NCBI RefSeq assembly: GCF_041154485.1
Contig: NZ_AP028669.1
Span: forward strand, 2,790,001-2,854,000
Source of the DNA: Variovorax sp. V93
GTDB lineage: Bacteria > Pseudomonadota > Gammaproteobacteria > Burkholderiales > Burkholderiaceae_C
Length of the DNA: 64,000 bases
Direction of reading: 5' to 3'
Position 1 is the stretch's first letter; the number at the start of each line of letters is the position of its first letter. The translations under genes and the position numbers were made by a program. The notes under the pieces were generated by a model, which had not been told where the DNA came from, did no database searches, and was given only the letters and a program-made list of their open reading frames with translations. This document shows positions 39,989-48,761 of the stretch, piece after piece.

Positions 39989-40020
39989 AAAAAAAGGGCC
40001 CGAAGGCCCTTTTTTCTTTT
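39989..40020. terminator. Bidirectional Rho-independent terminator
   Basis: AAGGGCC at 39994-40000 pairs with GGCCCTT at 40005-40011 across a CGAA loop. An A-run precedes and a T-run follows, so it can serve the response regulator and the convergent receptor gene alike. Confidence 0.88.
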
Positions 40021-40031
40021 GCCCGCCTGGA

Positions 40032-41237
40032 TCAGCGAACCACGGCGATCTGCGTACGCACGCCACCCTTGTAGGTGAAGAGCGTCAGCGCGCCGTTCTT
40101 GATGTCGCCCTTTTCGTCGAAGGCGATCGGGCCGGTCACGCCCTTGTATTGCACCTTGCCGACTTCGGGCAGGTACTTTTCAGGATCGGCAGAACCGGCC
40201 TTGACCATGGCTTCGGCCAGCACGTTGACCGCGTCGTAGACGTACGGTGCGTAGATCTGGACTTCCACGCCGTTCTTGGCCTTGAACTTGGCCTTGAAGT
40301 CTTCCAGCGGCTGCTTGAAGTCGCCGTCGACACCGCCGGCTTCGGCGCAAACCACCATCTCTTCGCCGATCGCATCGCCAGCCAGCTTCGGCAGTTCGCC
40401 TGTGCACAGGCCGTCGCCGCCCATGAACTTGACGTTCAGGCCGAGCTGCTTGACCTGCTTGAGCATCGGGCCGCCCACGGCGTCCATGCCGCCGAAGAAC
40501 AGCACGTCGGGCTTGGCAGCCTTGAGCTTGGTCAGGATGGCGTTGAAGTCGGTCGACTTGTCGGTGGTGAATTCGTGGCCGACGATGGTCCCGCCGGCAG
40601 CCTTGGCCGCCTTCTCGAACTCTTCGGCAACGCCCTGGCCATAGGCCGTGCGGTCGTCGATCACGGCAATGTTCTTGCCCTTGAGCGTTTCGACGGCGTA
40701 CTTGCCCAGCGTGCCGCCGAGTTGCGTGTCGTCGGCCACCACGCGGAACGTGGTCTTGAAGCCTTGGCGCGTGTACTTGGGGTTGGTTGCCGACGGCGAG
40801 ACCTGCGGAATGCCAGCGTCGCTGTAGAGCTTGGAAGCGGGAATGGTCGTGCCCGAATTCAGGTGGCCGACGATGCCGTTGACCTTGCTGTCGACCAGCT
40901 TCTGGGCCACTGCGGTGCCTTGCTTCGGATCGCCGGCGTCGTCTTCTGCCAGCAGTTCGAACTTGGCAACCTTGTCGCCGATCTTGAGGCCCTTGGCATT
41001 GAGGTCTTCGATGGCCATCTTGGCGCCGAACTCGTTGTCCTTGCCAAGGTGGGCAATGGCGCCGCTGGTGGGGCCGACGTGGCCGATCTTGACGATCAAT
41101 GCGTCTGCCGGAGGCGCTGCAGGTGCGGGGGCCGCTGCCGTGGGCGCCGGAGCGGCGGGAGCAGCAGCTTCTTCTTTCTTGCCGCAAGCCACAAGCGTGA
41201 GAGCAGCCAGTGCGACCGCAGTCCATTTCAATTGCAT
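40032..41237 (-). CDS. Branched-chain amino acid ABC receptor (LivJ/K type), predicted lipoprotein
   Basis: A 401-residue periplasmic-binding protein of the Leu/Ile/Val class. The signal sequence MQLKWTAVALAALTLVACGK ends in a lipobox with Cys18, so the protein should be lipid-anchored. An Ala/Pro-rich linker (about 22-45) follows, then the binding fold: IVKIGHVGPTSGAIAHLGKD, GIVGHLNSGTTIPAS and PQVSPSATNP. The start at 41237 follows GGAGG. No permease or ATPase genes are nearby, so it must use a system encoded elsewhere. Confidence 0.92.
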   Translation of the reverse strand: MQLKWTAVALAALTLVACGKKEEAAAPAAPAPTAAAPAPAAPPADALIVKIGHVGPTSGAIAHLGKDNEFGAKMAIEDLNAKGLKIGDKVAKFELLAEDDAGDPKQGTAVAQKLVDSKVNGIVGHLNSGTTIPASKLYSDAGIPQVSPSATNPKYTRQGFKTTFRVVADDTQLGGTLGKYAVETLKGKNIAVIDDRTAYGQGVAEEFEKAAKAAGGTIVGHEFTTDKSTDFNAILTKLKAAKPDVLFFGGMDAVGGPMLKQVKQLGLNVKFMGGDGLCTGELPKLAGDAIGEEMVVCAEAGGVDGDFKQPLEDFKAKFKAKNGVEVQIYAPYVYDAVNVLAEAMVKAGSADPEKYLPEVGKVQYKGVTGPIAFDEKGDIKNGALTLFTYKGGVRTQIAVVR

Positions 41238-41372
41238 GAGAACCTCCAGAACATTGATGAATAAACCAAAAACCGGTCGTGTGATCCGGGCGCGAAGACC
41301 TCGCAAGTTTCGCGCCGCAGACCAGCGGCACCCTCCCGCCCCATCGACCTGGCGCGCAGTTTAGCTGAAGCT

Positions 41373-41780
41373 TTATGCGCCGGAAGCTGGCGTAGACCCT
41401 GTGTTTTCAGAGAGCTCGGCGGCCATGGCCTCGATCACCAAGGCGCGCAGCACGGCCTCGATTTCCTCGCGCAGCCGAGGCACCATCGCATCGAGTTGCT
41501 GCTGCACGGCGGCAGAGACCGTGTCGCTCAGGCGCTCTTCCAGGGACAGGTCGACGCGCTGCAGAACCCGGTGCAGAAGCTGCTCTTCGAGCCGGACGAT
41601 CTCGTCTTCGGACCGCTGTGCAGCCGGGGGCAAGGCAACCGCTTCGGCGGGGTCGACCGCCGGTGCCGGCGCGCTGGCGGGCTTTGCCGCCTCGGCGGTA
41701 CCCAGGGGCTCGGCCGGCAAGTCGAGCACCGTGGTCAGGGTGGGAACGAAGCGGGGCGGCGTACGCAGCGTGCTGGCCAT
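41373..41780 (-). CDS. Hypothetical protein downstream of holC
   Basis: A 135-residue soluble protein, not recognised. The N-terminus TLRTPPRFVPTLTTVLDLP is followed by an Ala/Pro-rich stretch (about 28-55), then an amphipathic helix region with EEQLLHRVLQRVDLSLEERL and LREEIEAVLRALVIEAMAAE. There is no signal peptide. The start overlaps the holC stop as TGATG, so it is co-translated with holC and pepA. A link to DNA polymerase III is not implied by position alone. Confidence 0.75.
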   Translation of the reverse strand: MASTLRTPPRFVPTLTTVLDLPAEPLGTAEAAKPASAPAPAVDPAEAVALPPAAQRSEDEIVRLEEQLLHRVLQRVDLSLEERLSDTVSAAVQQQLDAMVPRLREEIEAVLRALVIEAMAAELSENTGSTPASGA

Positions 41781-42223
41781 CAGGAAGCGCTCCTTGCAAA
41801 GTCGTGCGGCTGAATGGCATAGCCCCGGTCGGCATAGTGGCGCCAGCGCGAGCGGCCGATCTGCCGGTCGTCGGCCTCGTGGCTCACGATGTCGATCAGG
41901 CGCTCGAAACGCTCGAAGCCGACGGGCACCGTGAGCCCGAGGTTCACCAGCATCTCCCGATGCGGAAGCGATGCGTCATCCGCACCCTCCGCAAAGAGAA
42001 TGACCGGTGAGCGGGCTACCAGGTGGGGCTGCGCATCGCTGCGGCAATGCGCGATGAAATCGCAGGGCGAGAGCTGCCACAGCGCCGTGTCGACCGCCTC
42101 CAGCATCTGCGGCTCGCCCACCACGACCACCCGCAATCCGCGCGCGCCGACGGCTTTGCGGACCAGCCTGCAGGCGTAGTTCGCCTTGTCCGGCAGATTG
42201 AAGTGAAAGCCGATTTCCGTCAC
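41780..42223 (-). CDS. holC: DNA polymerase III chi subunit
   Basis: A 147-residue replisome clamp-loader accessory protein that links the polymerase to SSB. Family features are MTEIGFHFNLPDKANYACRL, LWQLSPCDFIAHCR, PVILFAEG and the C-terminal GFERFERLIDIVS. It overlaps pepA by 4 nt (ATGA) and the next gene by 1 nt. The pepA-holC order is conserved widely in proteobacteria. Confidence 0.93.
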   Translation of the reverse strand: MTEIGFHFNLPDKANYACRLVRKAVGARGLRVVVVGEPQMLEAVDTALWQLSPCDFIAHCRSDAQPHLVARSPVILFAEGADDASLPHREMLVNLGLTVPVGFERFERLIDIVSHEADDRQIGRSRWRHYADRGYAIQPHDFARSAS

Positions 42224-43755
42224 TGTGCGGACCGGGCCTTGCGTGCGGCCGCGCCGGGCTCTTTGCGCGCCGCCTTCTTAGGCGATGCCGCATGGGCCGC
42301 CGCGTGTCGCGTGCGCTCCATCAAGTAGGAGACCAGCAGGCCGACCGGCCGCCCGGTCGAGCCCTTGGCCGCCCCGCTCTTCCAGGCCGTGCCCGCGATG
42401 TCCAGATGGGCCCAGGCGAAATCACCGGCAAAGCGCTGCAGGAACTTGGCCGCGGTGATCGCGCCGCCGGCACGGCCGGCCACGTTGGCGACATCGGCGA
42501 AGTTGCTCTTCAGGCCCTCGGCATATTCGTCGTCCAGCGGCAACCGCCAGCAGCGGTCCTGCGACTGCTCGCCGGCTGACTGGAGCGCCTCGGCCAGCGA
42601 ATCGTCGGTGGTGAACAGGCCGCTGCGCACGCCGCCCAGCGCCACCACGCAGGCGCCGGTGAGCGTGGCGATGTCGATCACGGCCGCGGGCTCGAAGCGC
42701 TTGGCATAGGTGAGCGCATCGCACAGGATGAGCCGACCTTCGGCATCGGTGTTGAGCACTTCGATGGTCTGGCCGCTCATGCTGGTCACCACGTCGCCGG
42801 GCTTGATCGCGCGGCCGTCGTTCATGTTCTCGCACGAGGGCACGAGGCCCACCACGTTGATGGCCGGCTGGATTTCTCCGAGCGCGCGGAAGGTGCCGAG
42901 CACGCTGGCCGCGCCGCACATGTCGAACTTCATCTCGTCCATTTCGGCCGCCGGCTTGAGCGAGACGCCGCCGGTGTCGAAGGTGATGCCCTTGCCGACC
43001 AGCACCACGGGCGCCTGGTCCTTGGGTCCGCCCTGGTAGCGCAGCACGATGAAGCGCAGCGGCTCGGCCGAGCCCTGCGCCACGGCCTCGAACGAGCCCA
43101 TGCCGAGCTTGTGCACTTCCTTGGGGCCCAGCACCTCGCACTTGACGCGAGGCAGCTTGCCGAGTTCCTTGGCCGCCTCGGCCAGCAAGGTGGGCGTGCA
43201 GTAATTGCCAGGCCGGTTGCCCCACTCCTTGGCGAGCTCGACGCCGGACACCGTGGCACGGGCTTCGCCGAAGGCCTTGTCGACCGCCGCCGCGTCGGCC
43301 ACGCCGAGCGTCAGGTGGCGGATGCTGCGGCCTCCTTCGCCGTTGGAGGCTTTCGACTTGGTGGTGGTGTAGACGTAGCTGGCGTCGGCTGCGGCCGCGA
43401 CGGCGCACGCCACGGCCGCGCCGTCGGCATGTTGCGCGAACACCAGGACCACCCGCTTGGGCCCGTAGGCCTTGGCTGCATTGACCGCCGCGATGACGCC
43501 GCTGCGCACCGAGGCGGGCTTGCCGTCGCCAATGGCGGCCAGCACCACGCGCGAGGCCACCACCTCGTCGGGGTGGTAGAGCGAGAGCAGCTTGCCGGCC
43601 TTGTCGGGCAGGTCGCCGGCCTTGCGGGCGCTGGCAATCAGCGCGGACAGGGGGTCCTTGGCCGTGAGGGGGGCGCTGCCGACGAGCACGATCAGCACGT
43701 CGGTTTTTTCGGCCGCGGCGCGGGCGACGGTGAGGGTCTTGAGCTGAAAGTCCAT
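42220..43755 (-). CDS. pepA: Leucyl aminopeptidase
   Basis: A 511-residue M17 dizinc aminopeptidase. Metal and catalytic residues are visible: VGKGITFDTGG (Lys255, Asp260), Asp278 in MKFDMCGA and NTDAEGRL at 335-342 (Asp337, Glu339). The start MDFQLKTLTV follows AAAAGGATT. The gene is divergent from lptF with only 21 bp between start codons. It heads the pepA-holC-hypothetical operon. E. coli PepA also binds DNA, and whether this one does is unknown. Confidence 0.96.
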   Translation of the reverse strand: MDFQLKTLTVARAAAEKTDVLIVLVGSAPLTAKDPLSALIASARKAGDLPDKAGKLLSLYHPDEVVASRVVLAAIGDGKPASVRSGVIAAVNAAKAYGPKRVVLVFAQHADGAAVACAVAAAADASYVYTTTKSKASNGEGGRSIRHLTLGVADAAAVDKAFGEARATVSGVELAKEWGNRPGNYCTPTLLAEAAKELGKLPRVKCEVLGPKEVHKLGMGSFEAVAQGSAEPLRFIVLRYQGGPKDQAPVVLVGKGITFDTGGVSLKPAAEMDEMKFDMCGAASVLGTFRALGEIQPAINVVGLVPSCENMNDGRAIKPGDVVTSMSGQTIEVLNTDAEGRLILCDALTYAKRFEPAAVIDIATLTGACVVALGGVRSGLFTTDDSLAEALQSAGEQSQDRCWRLPLDDEYAEGLKSNFADVANVAGRAGGAITAAKFLQRFAGDFAWAHLDIAGTAWKSGAAKGSTGRPVGLLVSYLMERTRHAAAHAASPKKAARKEPGAAARKARSAQ

Positions 43756-43776
43756 AATCCTTTTTTTCCTCGAACG

Positions 43777-44916
43777 ATGTTATTCCATTCTTCCCTACGC
43801 AAGGAGCTGTCGCGCAGCTTCGGAGCGACCCTCGTGGTCCTGGTCACCATCGTGATGACCATGATGCTCATCCGCACGCTCGGGCTCGCCTCCAAGGGCA
43901 GCGTGAACCCGTCCGAAGTGTTCCTGGTGATGACGTACACGGTGCTCGGCTACATGCCGACCATCCTGAGCCTGAGCCTGTTCATCGCCATTGTCGGCAC
44001 CTTGTCGCGCATGTACCGCGACAGCGAGATGGTGATCTGGTTTTCCAGCGGACGGGGCCTGGCCGATTTCGTCGAGCCGCTGTTCCGTTTTGCCTGGCCG
44101 GTTCTGGTGCTGATCGCGGTGATGGCATTGCTGGGCTGGCCCTGGGCCAATTCGCAGACCATCGGCATGCGGGCGCAATATGAAGGGCGCAGCGACATCG
44201 AGCGGGTCACGCCGGGCGAATTCCGCGAATCGTCCGGGCGCATGCGGGTCTTCTTCATCGACAAGGACACGCCGGATGGCGCCACGGCCACCAACGTGTT
44301 CATCTGGGCGGTCGAGCGCGGCCTGCAGATCACGACCTCGGCGCGCAGCGGACGCATCGAGAACGTCGGCAACAACCGCTTCCTGATGCTGAGCAACGGG
44401 CAGCGGCTCGAGCGGCCTCTGCTGCCCACCGCGGGGCTCAAGATCAGCGAGTTCGAGACCTACGGCACCCGGGCCGGCAGCACCTCCGACTTCTCCGCGG
44501 ACAACACGCCCGCGCGCGCCAAGCCCACGCTTCAGCTGCTGCGCGAGCCCGGCGACGCCAGCCGCGGCGAACTGGCCTGGCGCATCGGCATGCTGCTGGC
44601 GGCCATCAATTTCGTGCTGCTGGCGCTGACGGTGTCGAGCGTCAACCCGCGCGTGGGGCGAAGCGGCAACCTGCTGTTCGCGCTGTTCGCCTTCGTCGTC
44701 TACTACAACATGCTCAACCTCGGCCAGAGCTGGATCAGCTCGGGGCGCTTCGCCATGGGCTCGTTCATGCTGCTGCTGCACGGCGGCGTCCTGCTGATCG
44801 GCGTTGCATGGCTGCTCCTGCGCAACAACAACTGGGGCCGCAGGCGCAGGACCGAGCACGTCATGGCCGGTGGCCTGCCGCCTTCGCCACCCTCGAAAAT
44901 CGACCCGACCTCGTGA
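43777..44916 (+). CDS. lptF: LPS export ABC transporter permease LptF
   Basis: A 379-residue inner-membrane permease of the LptB2FG complex that pulls lipopolysaccharide from the inner membrane. It has three N-terminal helices (TLVVLVTIVMTMMLIRTLG and on), a periplasmic beta-jellyroll (about 125-265) and three C-terminal helices. No Shine-Dalgarno is visible before the ATG; instead there is a T-run and CGAACG. A CATAAT element at 43753-43758 overlaps the pepA start codon. It overlaps lptG by 4 nt. Confidence 0.95.
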   Translation: MLFHSSLRKELSRSFGATLVVLVTIVMTMMLIRTLGLASKGSVNPSEVFLVMTYTVLGYMPTILSLSLFIAIVGTLSRMYRDSEMVIWFSSGRGLADFVEPLFRFAWPVLVLIAVMALLGWPWANSQTIGMRAQYEGRSDIERVTPGEFRESSGRMRVFFIDKDTPDGATATNVFIWAVERGLQITTSARSGRIENVGNNRFLMLSNGQRLERPLLPTAGLKISEFETYGTRAGSTSDFSADNTPARAKPTLQLLREPGDASRGELAWRIGMLLAAINFVLLALTVSSVNPRVGRSGNLLFALFAFVVYYNMLNLGQSWISSGRFAMGSFMLLLHGGVLLIGVAWLLLRNNNWGRRRRTEHVMAGGLPPSPPSKIDPTS

Positions 44917-46022
44917 AAACAATCCGACGCCTGATCTATGTCGAGGCACTGAAGGCCGTGGCTTTCGTGACCCTCGGCTTCCTGAGCCTGTTTTTCTTCT
45001 TCGACTTCGTCGACGAGCTGCAGTCGATCGGCCGACCCGAAAGCCTTGCCTACGGCCCCGCGCAGGCACTGATCTACGTGACCCTGCTGATTCCGAGCCA
45101 CCTCTACGAACTGCTCCCGATCACGGTGCTGATCGGCTGCATCTTCGTGATGGCGCGCCTTGCGCAAAGCTCGGAATACACCATCCTTCGCACCAGCGGC
45201 CTGGGGCCCTGGCGCGCCCTGCGCACCCTGCTGCTGCTGGGCGTGGGCTTCGTCTTTCTGACCTTTGCCATCGGCGACTACATCGCACCGGCGTCCGAGC
45301 GCACCGGCCAGCTGCTCAAGTCCCGCTACCAGGGCTCCTACTCGCTGGTCGGCAACACGGGCGCCTGGCTCAAGGAAAAGCGCGAGAACGTGTCCTATGC
45401 GGTCAACGTGCTGTCCATCGCCCGCGACGGCTCGCTCAAGAATGCGCGCATCTTCGAGTTCGATGCCAACGGCTATGTGCGCAAGCAGCTCGTCGCGTCA
45501 TCGGCGCACATCTTCGACGACCACTGGCAGCTGTCGGACGTCGAACTGCAGGACTACGAGACGCGCACCTCTGCGGACAAGGCCCGCATCGTGACCACCA
45601 AGGTGCCGCAGCTCGACTGGCCGACCACGCTGACCAGCGAAATGGTGTCGGTGGCGCTGCTGCGGCCCGACCGCATGGGCACCCTCGACCTGTTCGACTA
45701 CATCCGGCACCTGGAGGCCAACGGCCAGACCGCGCAGCGCTACGAGATCCAGTTCTGGCGCAAGGTCTTCTACCCGCTCTCATGCCTGGTGATGGTGGTG
45801 CTCGCCCTGCCCTTCGCCTACCTGCACTTCCGCCAGGCCGGCATCACCACCTACGTGTTTGGCGGCGTGATGATCGGCATCAGCTTCTTCCTGCTGAACA
45901 ACGTGTTCGGCTACCTCGGCAACCTGAGCAACTGGTCGCCATGGCTGACGGCGGCGGCGCCCGGGCTCATCTATTCGGTGATGTCGCTTGCCGCCTTCAG
46001 CTGGCTGGTGCTCCGAAGGTAG
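44913..46022 (+). CDS. lptG: LPS export ABC transporter permease LptG
   Basis: A 369-residue partner of LptF with the same layout: N-terminal helices (VAFVTLGFLSLFFFFDFVDE and on), a jellyroll (about 130-270) and C-terminal helices. The GTG start at 44913 overlaps the lptF stop as GTGA, so an equal ratio of the two is expected. The cbiX-like gene starts 5 bp after the stop. Confidence 0.95.
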   Translation: MKTIRRLIYVEALKAVAFVTLGFLSLFFFFDFVDELQSIGRPESLAYGPAQALIYVTLLIPSHLYELLPITVLIGCIFVMARLAQSSEYTILRTSGLGPWRALRTLLLLGVGFVFLTFAIGDYIAPASERTGQLLKSRYQGSYSLVGNTGAWLKEKRENVSYAVNVLSIARDGSLKNARIFEFDANGYVRKQLVASSAHIFDDHWQLSDVELQDYETRTSADKARIVTTKVPQLDWPTTLTSEMVSVALLRPDRMGTLDLFDYIRHLEANGQTAQRYEIQFWRKVFYPLSCLVMVVLALPFAYLHFRQAGITTYVFGGVMIGISFFLLNNVFGYLGNLSNWSPWLTAAAPGLIYSVMSLAAFSWLVLRR

Positions 46023-46027
46023 CGAAG

Positions 46028-46402
46028 ATGGCAACGGGGAACGCGAGAGGCATCGTGCTGCTGGCGCATGGTTCGCGCGACGAGCGCTGGCGCGAGCCCA
46101 TCGAGGCGGTGGCTGCGCGCGTCACGGCGCTCGATCCGCAGGCCCGCGTGGTCTGCGCCTACATGGAGCTTGCGGCGCCCGACCTGCGCACCGCCGCCGC
46201 GGCCCTGATTGCCAGTGGCGCCAAGGCGCTTCGGGTGGTTCCGCTCTTCCTCGGCATGGGCAAGCATGCCCGCGAAGACCTGCCGCTGCAGGTGGATGCG
46301 CTGCGCCAGGCCTGGCCGCAGGTCGACTTCCAACTGGCCGGCATCGTTGGCGAAGAGCCCGAACTGGTCGATCTGCTGGCCAGAATTGCAAGCAAATCTT
46401 GA
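46028..46402 (+). CDS. CbiX/SirB-type sirohydrochlorin chelatase-like protein
   Basis: A 124-residue protein of the short CbiX type. Metal-binding His14 in LLAHGSRD and His80 in LFLGMGKHARED correspond to the chelatase site. Such proteins insert Co or Fe (or Ni) into sirohydrochlorin on the way to siroheme or cobalamin. The next gene is a CysB-type regulator; siroheme is the cofactor of sulfite reductase, so an iron-inserting role for sulfur assimilation is plausible. Confidence 0.85.
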   Translation: MATGNARGIVLLAHGSRDERWREPIEAVAARVTALDPQARVVCAYMELAAPDLRTAAAALIASGAKALRVVPLFLGMGKHAREDLPLQVDALRQAWPQVDFQLAGIVGEEPELVDLLARIASKS

Positions 46403-46432
46403 ACTTGCAGCCATTTCCATAGACTCCGAAGG

Positions 46433-46461
46433 CATAATGAATTCCGCAATAAGACGGAATT
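46433..46461 (+). promoter_or_regulatory. Candidate -10 and leader palindrome of the cysB-type gene
   Basis: CATAAT at 46433-46438 is followed by an inverted repeat, AATTCCG at 46440-46446 with CGGAATT at 46455-46461, ending 4 bp before the ATG at 46466. A regulator bound here would block its own start, as is known for CysB-family autorepression. Confidence 0.5.
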
Positions 46462-46465
46462 TGAT

Positions 46466-47407
46466 ATGAATCTGCACCAGTTCAAGTTTGTTCAGGAAGC
46501 CGTGCGGCGCAACCTGAACCTGACGGAGGCGGCGAAGGCGCTGCACACGTCGCAGCCGGGCGTGTCCAAGGCGATCATCGAGCTCGAGGAAGAGCTTGGC
46601 GTCGAGATCTTCGCGCGCCATGGCAAGCGCCTGAAGCGGGTCACCGAGCCGGGCCAGCACGTCATCGCGAGCATCGAATTGATCATGCGCGAAGTCGGCA
46701 ACCTCAAGCGCATCGGCGAGCAGTTCAGTGCGCAGGACAGCGGAACCCTCTCGATCGCCACCACCCACACACAGGCGCGCTACGTGCTCCCGGTGCCGGT
46801 GGCCAGGCTGCGCGAGGCTTACCCCAAGGTCAACGTGAGCCTGCACCAGGGTTCGCCCGACCAGGTCGCGCGCATGGTGATCGACGAGATCGCCGAGGTG
46901 GGCATCGCCACCGAATCGCTCTCGGATTACACCGAGCTCGTGACCCTGCCCTGCTACGAATGGCAGCACGTGCTGGTGCTGCCCAAGGACCATCCGCTTG
47001 CGGCCAAGGAGCGCATCTCGCTCGAAGACCTGGCGCACGAACCCATCATCACCTACCACCCGTCGTTCACCGGCCGCACGCGCATCGACCATGCCTTTGC
47101 GCAGAAGAAGCTCACGCCGCGCATCGCGCTCGAGGCGATCGACTCCGACGTGATCAAGACCTACGTGCGCCTGGGCCTCGGCGTGGGCATCGTGGCCGAG
47201 ATGGCGGTCCGCGACGAATCGAACGCCGATCTCGTGGTGCGCCCGATGGGCCACGTGTTCGGCCAGAACATCGCGCGCGTGGCCTTCAAGCGCAGCGCCT
47301 ACCTGCGCAACTTCGTCTTCAAGTTTGCCGAGCTGCTGTCCGACCGGCTCGACCGCAACCTGATTGCCAAGGCCCTGAGCGGCCACCAGCAAGACTACGA
47401 ACTTTGA
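46466..47407 (+). CDS. cysB: CysB-family LysR regulator
   Basis: A 313-residue regulator of the CysB/Cbl type. The N-terminal MNLHQFKFVQEAVRRNLNLT and AAKALHTSQPGVSKAIIELE are diagnostic of CysB rather than general LysR. The C-terminal sensor domain has TTHTQARYVLPVPVARLREA and VRLGLGVGIVAEMA. CysB activates cysteine and sulfate assimilation genes on binding N-acetylserine or O-acetylserine. The CbiX-like gene just upstream fits this. A palindrome overlaps its leader. Confidence 0.9.
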   Translation: MNLHQFKFVQEAVRRNLNLTEAAKALHTSQPGVSKAIIELEEELGVEIFARHGKRLKRVTEPGQHVIASIELIMREVGNLKRIGEQFSAQDSGTLSIATTHTQARYVLPVPVARLREAYPKVNVSLHQGSPDQVARMVIDEIAEVGIATESLSDYTELVTLPCYEWQHVLVLPKDHPLAAKERISLEDLAHEPIITYHPSFTGRTRIDHAFAQKKLTPRIALEAIDSDVIKTYVRLGLGVGIVAEMAVRDESNADLVVRPMGHVFGQNIARVAFKRSAYLRNFVFKFAELLSDRLDRNLIAKALSGHQQDYEL

Positions 47408-47441
47408 TCCAGATCCCGATCCCGATTCCGAATCCGATTCC
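47406..47441. repeat. Degenerate hexanucleotide tandem repeat
   Basis: Six units of 6 bp in a row: GATCCA, GATCCC, GATCCC, GATTCC, GAATCC, GATTCC. They fill the gap between the cysB-type stop codon and the aminotransferase ATG at 47452. No other tandem repeat of this kind was noticed in the window. Confidence 0.85.
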
Positions 47442-47451
47442 GAGCACCACC

Positions 47452-48627
47452 ATGAGCGCCCTTCCTTCCTCCCCCCGCACCCCGGAGATCGCCACCAAGC
47501 TGCCGGCCGTGGGCACCACCATCTTCACCGTGATGTCCGCGCTCGCCGCAGAAAAGAACGCGGTGAACCTCGGCCAGGGCTTTCCCGATTTCAACTGCGA
47601 CCCGAAACTGCTCGAAGACGTCACGGCCGCCATGGCCGCGGGCCACAACCAGTACCCGCCGATGCCCGGCATCCCGGCATTGCGCGAAGCGATTGCCGGC
47701 AAGATCGCTGCGCTCTACGGCCACGGCTACAGCGCCGCCGACGAGATCACGGTTACTGCGGGTGCGACGCAGGCCATCATCACCGCCATCCTCGCCGTGG
47801 TGCGCGCGGGCGACGAGGTGATCGTTCTCGAGCCCTGCTACGACAGCTACGTGCCCAACATCGAGCTCGCCGGCGGCAGCGTGGTGCGCGTGCCGCTCAC
47901 GCCCGGCACCTTCCGCCCCGACTTCGACAAGATCGCCGCGGCGCTCACTCCGCGCACGCGCGCGATCATCGTGAACACGCCGCACAACCCGAGCGCCACG
48001 GTCTGGACCGCCGCCGAGATGCGCAAGCTCGAGGAACTGCTGGCCCCGACCGACGTCCTCGTGATTGCCGACGAGGTCTACGAGCACATGGTCTACGACG
48101 GTGCGCGGCACGAAAGCGTGGCGCGCTTCCCGGGCCTGGCGGCACGCAGCTTCATCGTGAGCAGTTTCGGCAAGACCTACCACGTCACCGGGTGGAAGGT
48201 CGGCTACGTGGCGGCACCGGCGCCGCTGATGGCCGAGTTCCGCAAGGTGCACCAGTTCAACGTGTTCACCGTCAACACGCCGATGCAGCATGCGCTCGCG
48301 CAGTACATGGCCGAGCCGAAGCCCTACCTCGAGCTGCCCGCCTTCTACCAGCGCAAGCGCGACCTGTTCGCGGCCGGCCTGGCCGAGAAGACCCGCTTCA
48401 AGCTGCTGCGCAGCGAGGGCAGCTATTTCCAGTGCGTCGACATCTCGGCGGTGAGCGACCTGTCCGAAGCCGAGTTCTGCCTGTGGCTCACGCGCGAGAT
48501 CGGCGTGGCGGCAATTCCGCTGTCGGCGTTCTACGGCAATGGTTTCGACCAGCGCGTGGTCCGCTTCTGCTTCGCCAAGAAGGACGAGACGCTGATTGCG
48601 GCGCTGGATCGGCTCGCACGGCTTTGA
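47452..48627 (+). CDS. PLP-dependent aminotransferase, YbdL/methionine aminotransferase type
   Basis: A 391-residue class I/II aminotransferase. PLP Lys241 lies in SSFGKTYHVTGWKVGY; NTPHNPSATVW and IADEVYEHMVYD are the PLP-binding segments, and the N-terminus has AVNLGQGFPDFNCDP. This combination is typical of YbdL-type enzymes, which transaminate methionine (and aromatic amino acids) with keto acids. It lies 45 bp after the CysB-type regulator, which suits methionine salvage. The start codon is preceded by a tandem repeat rather than a good ribosome site. Confidence 0.88.
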   Translation: MSALPSSPRTPEIATKLPAVGTTIFTVMSALAAEKNAVNLGQGFPDFNCDPKLLEDVTAAMAAGHNQYPPMPGIPALREAIAGKIAALYGHGYSAADEITVTAGATQAIITAILAVVRAGDEVIVLEPCYDSYVPNIELAGGSVVRVPLTPGTFRPDFDKIAAALTPRTRAIIVNTPHNPSATVWTAAEMRKLEELLAPTDVLVIADEVYEHMVYDGARHESVARFPGLAARSFIVSSFGKTYHVTGWKVGYVAAPAPLMAEFRKVHQFNVFTVNTPMQHALAQYMAEPKPYLELPAFYQRKRDLFAAGLAEKTRFKLLRSEGSYFQCVDISAVSDLSEAEFCLWLTREIGVAAIPLSAFYGNGFDQRVVRFCFAKKDETLIAALDRLARL

Positions 48628-48761
48628 ACGGGCTCGCACGGCTCGAATGCCGACGACACCGGTAGGAAAGCCCTGACCACCGAAGAAGCGGCTATCCGGC
48701 GTGCCGCGGGTCTCCTGACATCGAGCATGGATCTCGTAACAACAAGGCCCTGGAGAAACGC

